This document shows positions 36,223-45,550 of a DNA stretch of 64,000 nt, piece by piece. Below the pieces are notes generated by a model. The model did no database searches, was not told the DNA's origin, and saw nothing but the letters and a program-made list of their open reading frames with translations. Position 1 is the stretch's first letter. Every line of letters starts with the position of its first letter. The position numbers and the translations under genes are program-made. Location: the NCBI GenBank assembly GCA_020205615.1, contig CM035169.1, positions 18,371,546 through 18,435,545 on the forward strand, in the 5' to 3' direction. Source of the stretch: Panax quinquefolius. Taxonomy: Eukaryota; Streptophyta; Magnoliopsida; Apiales; Araliaceae.

Positions 36223-37730
36223 ATGGCATCAGAGAATGTTGAGAATAGCAATGGAGCACGGGGAGGCTGTTGATTCTCCACGGATCGATAATCGGGACAA
36301 TGTCTGCAGCGAGGATGGCGATAATCCTCTGTAAGCAACAACAACGATCGATTGATGAGCGACGATGCGTTTAAAGGTTTTAGAATTCATGCGACATCGG
36401 TGAAAGCGACTCTGTCCAAAAGCGTGGGGTGGAAAACACGGAAAACTCTCGGCGGTCACCGCTAAACAATTCGAGGCTGGGACCACCCAGGAGTTTAAGG
36501 GAAGCAAAACCACTTACGGCGGAAGCATGGATAATGATTACAAGATATTTGATGTCTTGGGATGCTCAGGAAGCAAAAGGTTCCTTTTTGCACGCCTTTA
36601 TGTTCTTGCGGAGGCGGATTCTTGGTGGGAATCGGTAAAAGCGTACTCGACTTCTTTGTCTTGAAGATATCTTGGGAGAAGTTCGAGAGGTGCATTCAGC
36701 GACAAATACTTTCTGAAAGTATTAGCCACATGAAGGAGGTGGAGTTTATCAAGTTGGAACAAAACAATATGGCCAGGTGTCATGATACGAGGCAAAATTT
36801 GCGGAGTTATCACGGTTCGTCCCACTTGGTGGATAATGAAGAAGAGAATGGCGCGAATGTTTTTAAGAGGTTTGAAGCGGAGATATCGTCGACATCTTAT
36901 TTCTCATAAAGCGTGTTTTTATTAGGATGTTGTAAATAGGGCTCGATTAGTGGAAGTAGCGATAACGAGTCAATATGACTAAAAAAGAAGCGGTAAGCAA
37001 AATTATAATACCGGTGAGAGTAGTCATCGAGCGGTGACAACAAGCGTGGAGGAATCAGCGGGCGGATATGGTAACCCGCCGGTGGTAATCGAGGCCAAAA
37101 TAATAAGAATGGACATTTCAAGAAAAGGAGATTCAACAATGATGGAAGGCGTCGACACCATTTTGCGTTGTTAAGGAAGGAGAAAGACCACCTATTATAT
37201 GCTTCAAATGCGGAGGAGAGGGACACATCGGTCAAAGCTGCGCCATGTAGTCAAAGCATGTTATAATTGTGGAAAGAAGGTCACTTAGCTCGATTTTGTC
37301 GTTCACAGAAGACAAATTCAACTAGGATGGAGGCACCAAAGGCTGTCCCAGACAAACCAAAGCCGGTAGTTTAAGAGAGAGCGTTTTTTTTCTCGTGACG
37401 AGGAACCTGAATAAAATTATCACGGGTAAGTTAATCATAAGCTCTTGCGAAGTCTATACCGTGTTAGATACCAGTTCTACCCACTCTTTTATTTCACCTA
37501 GTTGTGTTCAGCGTTTGAATTTGACTCCGAAGAAGTTAAACTTTGACTTATTGGTTGAAACTTCGTTAGTAGGAGCCTTCGTTACCTCTACTATTTTTAA
37601 ATCTTGTTTGATTCAAATAAACATTTTCACGTTACCTGTCGATCTTATCTTTTTGAAAATATTTGCCTTTGATGTGATTTTAGGAATCAATTGGTTAACT
37701 ACTCATCATGCTTTTTCGTAAGGTTGTTAG
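36223..37730 (+). pseudogene. Element B gag and protease, frameshifted
   Basis: A gag start is likely at the ATG at 36223 (MASENVENSNG), 180 bp after the primer site. Pieces of the gag core are read in several frames: KIFDVLGC near 36545-36570, ADSWWESVKAYST near 36610-36650 and KEVEFIKLEQNN near 36735-36770. Two zinc-knuckle fragments follow (CFKCGGEGHIGQSC near 37202 and CYNCGK near 37258). An uninterrupted protease frame at 37395-37721 shows VLDTSSTHSFISPSCVQRLN, with the retropepsin aspartate in LDTSSTHS where DSGATHS is usual, and ends FDVILGINWLTTHHA. The frame stops soon after and no RT follows. Gag is broken by several indels, so no complete product is expected. Confidence 0.85.
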
Positions 37731-39360
37731 CTTTTATATTTATAACCAACCTGTTATGCGAATTCAAAGTAACCAAACCCTAAAAGTTAATCATTGTCAT
37801 ATCAAGCCATAAGTAAAGAGCCCCGAACCTTTCGTTGTTGACTTCCTTGTGTGGAATGCTGCAGGCTTTTCTGTGGCGACATCGTGAATGAAGATGGCAA
37901 GTTTATAGGTATCATTGTGAGGTCTTTATCTAGGTTAAGGGATAGAAGTCACAGTTGGTATCAATGTGACGTCTTATCAAGTCTTGGATGAGAGTCACAG
38001 TTTTGAATGATATTTCTATTATTAATAAATTTCCTGGCGTATTCTTGAAGACTTCTTAGCCTACTTAGAGCGTGAAATCGAATTTTGTATTGACCCCAGT
38101 ACAAAACCCATTTCTTAAACCCTCAAATATTTCTTTGACTAAAAGGAGCATTTACGTGGATTATGATGAAAGTCATAATAAAAGCATTGGACTAATGAAA
38201 ATCATGGGTATACGTGGTATTAGTAAGTGTTATGATGAGTTATGTTGGTTAGTATGTGAAAACATGAAAGTTTCTTAGAAATCACAAAGAGTTGAAAATC
38301 AGATTTTGGTGAAAAACGTAACATGAAATTCAATTGACCATATCTCCTATTATATTTTGAATTTTTGAATGTGGTCAAGTCCTAGAGTTAGATCTATGAG
38401 TTACCTAACTAATCCAAGTGGAATTACTGGAAAAGGTGTTGTAGATTTTTGTGTGGACTGATTTTAGCAAAAGGAGTGCAAAGCTGCAAAAACCCAAAAA
38501 AAAGGCTCTTTGCTGCCATGATTTTAGAGGGGCTGTTTCGGCCACTTAAATTATGAGAAAAATTCTGGCCTTTTGGGACATGAAAGTATATGGTATAAAG
38601 TACCTCCTGTCCAAAAATGAGCTCATTTCGACTTAAAATGAGCAAGTTATGACTATTTCAATATTTAGGTTTTTTAAATGAAAAACGCTATAACAGGAGT
38701 TCTATAACTCAGATGACCATGAAATTTAAACTGGAGGCTCACGTTAACATGTGTAAGGTCCTGCCAAGATTTGGGAATTTTGGAGTTAAACTTGAGGTAG
38801 CTAATTTCTTAAGGAATTAATTAGAAATTGATTTTTGAAAAATAGTAAATGAATTTTAAAAATTCGAGAAAAATATATTTTCATTATGGGACTATATTAT
38901 GCTAAATCCCAGAAAAGAAATATTTTTGGGACTGATTTGGTATTTTTCATGAAAATAGTTTAATTCTGAACATATGAGTTAAATATGTTATGTGAAGTAA
39001 CAAAAGTTGAAAATAGGATTTTATGGCTAGAGAATCTATATAGAGTATATGCATATTTTTTGATGAGGATTTGATAATTGGTGATGATATCTTATGAGTA
39101 TGGCATTTTGAATGATTAAAATGCATTATATGGTAAAAGCGTAAACAATTGAGATAAATTGTTTATAAATTTAAGAAGTGATTAAAATATTGTTATAATA
39201 TTAATGATATTAGATTATGAGATTATTAAGTGATTGATAACATGGGGATATTCTTGAATCTGGATAAATTATATTATAAATGTTTAATATTTATCCTTTA
39301 TCTCATTTGATTGATTCTTTATATCATTATCCTCTCATGTTTATATTATGTTGAAAGTCA
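37731..39360 (+). other. Element B non-coding interior replacing pol
   Basis: No RT, RNase H or integrase can be read on either strand. 37731-38060 may hold decayed coding sequence. 38280-39350 is AT-rich and unique in the window. Confidence 0.6.
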
Positions 39361-40500
39361 TACGTGGCTGTAGTGCATAGATGGACTTGGTATGATTATG
39401 ACCGAGGATTGTTTGGGTATAATCATAGTAAGTAATTGAAAACACGATTATCTTTTGGTAGTAGTGCATGGATAATTTGTGGTCGTGATACTAATGAATA
39501 CCACGATTATCTTTGGTAGTAGTATTTTGGTCGTGATACTAATGAATACGATTATCTTTGGTAGTAGTGCATGGATAATTTGTGGTCGTGATCTTAATGA
39601 ATACACGATTATCTTTGGTAGTAGTGCATGGATAATTTGTGGTCGTGATACTTAATGAATACACGATTATCTTTCGATAGTAGTGCATGGATAATTTGTG
39701 GTCGTGATCTTAATGAATACACGATTATCTTTGGTACGTAGTGCATGGATAATTTGTGGTCGTGATCTTAATGAATACGATTATCTTTGGTAGTAGTGCA
39801 TGGATAATTTGTGTCATGATATCTTAATGAATACGATTATCTTTGGTAGTAGTGCATGGATAATTTGGTCGTGATCTTAATGACGTAGTGCATGGATAAT
39901 TCGTGGTCGTGATCTTAATGAATACACGATTATCTTTGGCGTAGTGCATGGATAATTTGTGGTCGTGATCTTAATGAATACACGATTATCTTTGGTAGTA
40001 GTGCATGGATAATTTGTGGTCGTGATCTTAATGAATACCACGATTATCTTTGGTAGTAGTGCATGGATAATTTGTGGTCGTGATCTTAATGAATACACGA
40101 TTATCTTTGGTAGTAGTGCATGGATAATTCGTGGTCGTGATCTTAATGAATATCCTTGGCACGTAGTGCGGGGATGATTCGATGATATGGATTAATTATT
40201 GGTGAGTCTCAACAATGAAATATTAATTCATGGATGTGGTAAAAAGTCGTCTTTGGTAGTAGTGCATTGATAGACTTGGTATGATTATGACCGAGGATTA
40301 TTCGGTATAATCATGGTAGTAATTGAAAACACGAATATCCTTGGCCGTTGGTGCATGGATAATTCGTGGTCGTGATCTTATTAAGGCTGCGTCTCGGCAT
40401 TATTGGTTTTCTGGTTGTATATCTTTGGGCTGTAGTGCAAAGATGAATTGTTAATGAATATCTTTAGTAGGATTGCGAAGATGAATTTAATTTTTTAACG
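39361..40500 (+). repeat. Tandem hairpin array in element B
   Basis: About a dozen copies of a unit of roughly 56-58 bp run from 39430 to 40165. Each holds ACGATTATCTTTGG, then TAGTGCATGGATAATT, then GTGGTCGTGATCTTAATGAA. CACGATTATC pairs with GATAATTTGTG or GATAATTCGTG within each unit. The array is flanked by two copies of a larger hairpin, ATGATTATGACCGAGGAT with its inverted arm (39392-39426 and 40281-40314). At 40430-40480 lie units of the LTR type (ATCTTTGGGC...GCAAAGATGAA). The same motif types occur in the LTRs, so the array seems to be an expansion of LTR-like units. Confidence 0.85.
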
Positions 40501-40568
40501 ATAAAGGTATTCAAAGGTATCCTCACCTCTTTATCATACAGTCGTACCCTAATTTGGTGGCGAAATTC

Positions 40569-40583
40569 CATAAGGAGGGAGAT
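40569..40583 (+). other. Element B polypurine tract
   Basis: ATAAGGAGGGAGAT directly before the TGTGAGACCC start of the 3' LTR. Array C and element D carry the same AAGGAGGGAG tract in minus orientation (10161-10170, 16930-16939, 23829-23838). Confidence 0.7.
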
Positions 40584-42993
40584 TGTGAGACCCAGATTTT
40601 ATCGATAAAGATTTAAATTTTGTCGAAATAATTTTTAATATTATGGTGTGAATTTAAGATAATATTATAGTTGTGGGTAGTATTTATAAATTTTGCAAAA
40701 AGTATGCAGTGGTTATATTATATTCGATTGGTGGGGAATATTCGGTTTAGCGAGGGAATATTAAATACAATGAGCTCAATCATTGGTGGACCCTAGCGAA
40801 ATTATTGTCGGATTGAAAGCGACAAAAATATTTTATTGAAATAACGGCGGAAGTTTTTCTGGTTGATCTTGTTGAACTACTCGGTAGTAAAAAAAATGCG
40901 ATGTCGTGTGGTTGCATAGTAGCACGGTATTGATTATTGATGCTTATGTGAGAAGTCACTCGGTTTGATTCCATTATTGTCGATTAATAATATGAATTAT
41001 TATAGCGATAATGGCGTTTTGTTTTATTAGTATTATTAGCGTAATAAAAGCGAAACATCTTTTTATATAAAGCGAGAATACTTTATTAAAGTTATTACAT
41101 AAATAGAATATATTATATTTTATTATGCGTAGTGTTGCGTAGTGTTTTGCATAGTAGTGTTGCATAGTGTTTGCATAGTAAAATGTTTTTATATAAATAG
41201 AATATATTATATTTTATTTAAAAGATTTTGCTTTAAATATGGAAAGTCAGATTAAAGTAAATCAATCTGGGATAGTTCATGGATTAATTACTATGCATTC
41301 TATTTTCCTATAAATAGAAGCTCATTCCTTCATTATTTTCTTACGAATTCTTTGAAAACTCAGAGAGAGAAATTATAGAGAAAGCTATAGAGAGAAAATC
41401 TATAGAGAGAGAAAGAAGAAAAGTATTACGCTACTTCACTTTGCCGATATTGAGTGTTCTTTAAGGTAGGGAATATTATTTGTTGTACCGTAAAAGTGTT
41501 ATTCTTTCTTATTCATGAAGAGAACTTACATTATTCCATTCATTATTATTACATTGGAATAACTTTTGTAAAAGTGGCATACCCTATACATAACTTTTAT
41601 GTCTGTGGCATACCTATACTTGGTGAAATCCTTATATTATTCCATTCTTATTTATTACATTGGAATAACTTTGTATCTGTGGAATCCCCTATACTTGGTG
41701 ATCTTCTTACATTATTCCATTCTTTATTATTACATTGGAATATCACATGCGTGTGTTTTTACAGGACTGGTTCCATTGTTTATTATTCCGCATTTATTAT
41801 TACATTTGGAATATCACATGCGTGTGTTTTACAGGACTGGTTCCATTGTTTATTATTAAAGCATTTATTATTACATTGGATCATCACATCGATTGTGAAT
41901 TTCACGACTGGTTAGATTATTATTATTACATTGGAATAACATACATACATCTGCAATCTGCATGCGTGGTGATTTCTTTTGTTATTCCATTCTTTATTAT
42001 ACCGAGTTGGTTAAAACTTTGACTTTATACTCCATGAAATTAGTAGAATATCCTTGATATTTGCGTTTCATCGATATCTTTTCATGGAAATATTCTTACG
42101 ATCATTCTTGAATTTTACTCTACAAAAGCAGTATCTTGTTGACAATTTGGGCGTTAATAATTCTGGATAAAATAATTCTTGAACTTGTTTTATTGAATTA
42201 TTATGTCATTATCATCATCCTCATGTTATATTATGTTATCTTTGGCTTACGTGCATAGATGAACTTAGTATGATTATGACCGAGGATCATTCGGTATAAT
42301 CATGGCTTGTTATAAATGATGTGATAAAAGTCCTCGATGGCTTTGTAATGCGATGATGGATAGTTTTGGTATGATTATGACCGGGGTGATTCGGTATAGT
42401 CATGACCATTGATAATTTGATGAAAATCCTTGGCCAGTAGTGCGGGGATGATTAGATATTGTGGTTTATTATTTAAAATTTGAGTCTTAGTGATAAAAAA
42501 AATTGATGAAAACCTTTTAAAACCTAAAAGATAGTAGACTTTATTTTCTACTTGACTCTTTTAATGGATTGCATATTAAAGCTATGATTAAAGCTGGTTG
42601 TCTATTGTATTTTATCGGTTTAACACTTTGTTGAAGGCTAATGATAATTTATTACGCATTATCTTAGTCATAATATTTCTTCTTGGGCTAGTTGAGCTCA
42701 CCCTTTCTTTCCTTTGTTCTCTTTGAAATGAGAACATATTTGAGACGAGTCGGGGAGCGGAGTAATGGTCGAGAGGATAGCATTAGTAGTCCTCACTATT
42801 ACGTGAAATAGTGTGATAATAGTTGTAATGAGGACTCCTTTTGAGTTTGTATAATATCTAGTAGACAATATTTGTATTCAAACTCACGGTTTATGTCGTA
42901 TTATACTACAGCAGTTATATTAGTAAGTTGTATTTGAATTTATGTACCATGTAAGTGGCGACCCGAGATGGGTGGCGTATACCTAATTTTGGG
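40584..42993 (+). repeat. Element B 3' LTR
   Basis: Starts TGTGAGACCCAG and carries a TATAAATA box (41309-41316), the ATTCCA hairpin cluster (41523-41990) and the two ATGATTAT hairpins (about 42266-42399). It ends at GTATACCTAATTTTGGG, short of the last bases present in the 5' copy, and then passes into element A. Confidence 0.86.
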
Positions 42994-43270
42994 CCTAAAT
43001 AGTTCGATCCACATCGACCACCAAAAGGCTATATTTGATTTTATCTCATATACCTCTTCACATTCGGGGGTAGTCGATTGGGTCCATTGCCCAGGGATCA
43101 TGTTATGACGCCATTCGTGGAAATCGAAGTTTGAAAGCATTACGAGGGACCTCGGTAGCTCATCTATAGTCTGACATGCACGGGCAGATGCCACCTCGGT
43201 GTTAGGAGGTTCGGGTGGACTCGCTGGCCATTCGATGGTAGCCTTTTCGACAGGTGGTCCTTATGAGTTT

Positions 43271-43500
43271 GTCAGGCCCTTCGTGGTAGGCAAGTGTCAT
43301 CCTTAAGACGTTGTCAGGCCCTGCGTGGTAGGCAATTGTCGACATTCAGACATTGTCAGGCCCTTCGTGGTAGGCCAGTGTCATCCTTAAGACGTTGTCA
43401 GGCCCTGCGTGGTAGGCAATTGTCGACATTTAGACCTTGTCAGGCCCTTCGTGGTAGGCAAGCGTTGTCCTTCAGACTTCGTCAAGCCCTTCGCGATTTC
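43271..43500 (+). repeat. Five-copy 42-bp tandem repeat
   Basis: GTCAGGCCCT(T/G)CGTGGTAGG starts at 43271, 43313, 43355, 43397 and 43439, with a decayed sixth at 43481. The period is exactly 42 bp. Odd and even copies differ in step (CAAGTGTCATCC against CAATTGTCGACA), so the array grew by duplication of an 84-bp dimer. Confidence 0.92.
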
Positions 43501-44378
43501 ATATCATTTGGCATATATATGGACGATCTCATCGTTCAGCTCGGCGGGTTTTCTGTATTCTGCTTGGATCTCCTTACAAATATCTTCGGTCAGTGGCAGA
43601 TCCTAGTTCCTAAGGGCCCGAAGTTATCGGAATTCCTCTTCAAGCTTTTGACGAAGTGCTATATATCTTGCCTCTTTAGCGTGGATATTGTTATTTTGCT
43701 TCGCCAGGCTCTGATTAGACTCGGCCAGATCTTCATTCTTCTTCGTCAAAATTTCATTCTTCGGAAGCAGGTCGACATTTATATCTGTGATGACCCGATG
43801 TGTGGCATCGATCGTCTCCAACTCTTTTTTGACCTTGTCGAGATCCTTCCGAAGTCATTCATTGTTGAGAAGAACAATGTCAAGGTTGCTTCTTTCTTTT
43901 GCCAAACACAGACTTCAGAATGACTTTCTCCTTCTACCTCCTCTTCTCAGATTCTCTTGACATTCTCTTGGTATTCTCTCTCAAGATTCGCTCTTCTTTG
44001 TATTTGGGACGGAGGCACCCGAAGGTAGTGTTTGCTTGCAAATGACCATTATTAATCAATCAGTTCGAATTGATGGGCAGCGATGCCCATGATGGAACTA
44101 TGTCCGAACCAATGATCATTTCCAGATCATGGATTTGACGCTTATTATCGAACCCAGATTTCATTCTATGGCCTGAGCTTCGATAGTTAAAGGCGATTCA
44201 GTTGGTATTTCTGTAGAGGTCAGCGAAGATGAACCCTTTATGTTGATATTTAATGTTCACCAGATGGGCTTCGGCAAGCCGTATTTTGGGTCTTTATTGG
44301 TCTTATTATAATTCCTTTTGTCCTGAACCGATGCCATTTATAGTTTCTTATTAAACCTCCTGTTTAATAAAAAACTAA

Positions 44379-44395
44379 GGGGCAATGTTGGGTCG
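44379..44395 (+). other. Element A polypurine tract
   Basis: AAAAACTAAGGGGCAA directly before the TG of the 3' LTR, the expected priming site for second-strand synthesis. Confidence 0.7.
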
Positions 44396-45046
44396 TGATA
44401 TTTCTCCCATTGGACCGAATGGATTGGGCCTACTTATTCAGTTAGTCCACTGGATCTTCACTATAGGGTGTTGATATTATTAGGCTTAGTCACTACCTTA
44501 TTTTTGTTAAGTCCTTACAAGATCGGATCGGGTCAGTGGATTGACCCATCATATATTTTAATATCTATTACTTTGACTTGTAATGATGAAAAAGCATGAT
44601 GGTTGACTACTATTACTGCCATGCATTAATGTGGATGGGATCCGGTGACTGCGTGTAGTGGAGAAGCAGAGAGGTAAGTAGTGGGTGAACTCAGACACAC
44701 CCTAAGCAGAACCATCGATCACGGGTGTGTCGAGGTGGTGGTGGGTGGCAAGAACCCAAAAGAAAGAGTATCACCTATCAACCAAGTCTTCAAAAACCGG
44801 TACGTTCTCATACACATTCATATTCACACATACACACAACTGAAAATTATTATCTCTCTCAATATACACTAGACATTACATCCTCCATTTGTTAACCTTG
44901 TGAACACATATCTTGACGACTTCACGCTTTGAGCTATCCTCCACGTGGTCCCATTTGTCAAGCTTGTAGTGTTTATCGTGTTTCTTGTATGCGGGGATCG
45001 AGGCGCTTACGTGATTGGGACGTTGGAGAAGATCTTGGCGTTAACA
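44396..45046 (+). repeat. Element A 3' LTR
   Basis: Starts TGTTGGGTCG and ends GTTAACA. It pairs with 6057-6707 and is followed by the AATAT duplication at 45047-45051. Confidence 0.92.
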
Positions 45047-45445
45047 AATATAAAATTAAAATGTTGAATTTTGTAAATATAATTGAATCAAACTCATTGA
45101 AACTCTTTTTTTGCTTGAAGAAATATTAGGGAACTTGGTATATAATGTAAATAACACCTTAATTTTCATATGGCCTATAATTTGTGTTTACAGTCGAGAA
45201 ACTGTTAAGGACAAACTATAACTCATTCTTGCAAATTGTATAATAATGATGAAGAGTTTATGAAAGCTGAACAGACACAGTAGACTGCCCTAAGCAAAAT
45301 CATTTTCTACAACCATGAAGAAACAAAACAAGAAAAAAGAACAGAACTTATTACAGTAGAATCCCCCAGTAATTTTAGTTTAATACATAATCATATTTTC
45401 CCCAAAAAAAAAAAGACCCCCCCAGAAAGTGAGAACGCTAACTTT

Positions 45446-45532
<87 letters not shown>

Positions 45533-45550
45533 GCTCTTTCCATCATTTTG
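45047..45550. other. Spacer between the nest and the NLR gene
   Basis: Starts with the right copy of the target duplication. No gene is seen. It probably includes the 3' UTR of the minus-strand NLR gene. Confidence 0.6.
45448..45528. repeat. Compound (TA)n(GT)n microsatellite
   Basis: About 20 TA units run directly into about 20 GT units. The end is 22 bp beyond the stop codon of the NLR gene, so it probably lies in the 3' UTR. Confidence 0.95.

Larger units (their letters stand above)
7314..42993 (+). mobile_element. Element B: gag-protease-only LTR retrotransposon, split by later insertions
   Basis: The 3' LTR is 40584-42993. The 5' LTR is in two pieces, 7314-7388 and 33736-36040, separated by the minus-strand elements C and D; the pieces align with consecutive parts of the 3' LTR. 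A primer site like TGGTATCGAG follows the 5' LTR at 36041 (initiator-Met type, degenerate) and the purine tract AAGGAGGGAGA precedes the 3' LTR. The interior (36041-40583) codes gag and a retropepsin but no reverse transcriptase, RNase H or integrase; the space holds non-coding repeats. It resembles the minus-strand chromoviruses at the LTR ends, primer site and purine tract, so it may use their enzymes in trans (inference). The outermost 27 bp of the 5' LTR and the last bases of the 3' LTR are missing. Confidence 0.82.
42994..44395 (-). pseudogene. Element A 3' internal region with antisense coding remnant
   Basis: The minus strand holds coding-like sequence. 43624-43821 reads as a charged, probably coiled-coil segment (NDINVDLL-type, KNEDLAESNQSLAKQNNNI). 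42994-43194 holds ARACQTIDELPRSLVMLSNF and FHEWRHNMIPGQW, which runs straight into the element B insertion and is cut there. No family was assigned with confidence. Its position just upstream of the 3' LTR, in antisense, recalls the extra antisense ORFs of Tat-lineage elements. The 209-codon frame on the plus strand over 43294-43923 is driven by the 42-bp repeat and is not preferred. Confidence 0.5.
6057..45046 (+). mobile_element. Element A: outer LTR retrotransposon carrying the 39-kb nest
   Basis: Two 651-bp LTRs (6057-6707 and 44396-45046) start TGTTGGGTCGTGATATTT and end GTTAACA. Both flanks carry the 5-bp duplication AATAT (6052-6056 and 45047-45051), the signature of one integration event. 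A primer-site candidate, TTGGCGCTAGAAGGAGGG, follows the 5' LTR; a purine tract (AAAACTAAGGGGCA) abuts the 3' LTR. Element A's own sequence is only 6057-7313 and 42994-45046, about 3.3 kb; all between is later insertion. No gag or pol domain remains, so it is a non-autonomous element or was gutted by the insertions. The antisense frame near the 3' LTR recalls the extra antisense ORFs of Tat-lineage Ty3/gypsy elements. That lineage call is inference. Confidence 0.88.

Noticed and set aside
39430..40165. CRISPR-like array
   Set aside because: Units are tandem with no unique spacers, and the context is a plant retrotransposon.
41454..41915. 153-codon open frame in the B 3' LTR
   Set aside because: It translates the ATTCCA hairpin repeats. 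The 5' LTR has the same sequence with a broken frame, so no coding constraint is shown.
43294..43923. 209-codon plus-strand open frame
   Set aside because: Its first part is a translation of the 42-bp tandem repeat, whose length is a multiple of three; the rest has odd composition and runs opposite to the more protein-like minus-strand frame.
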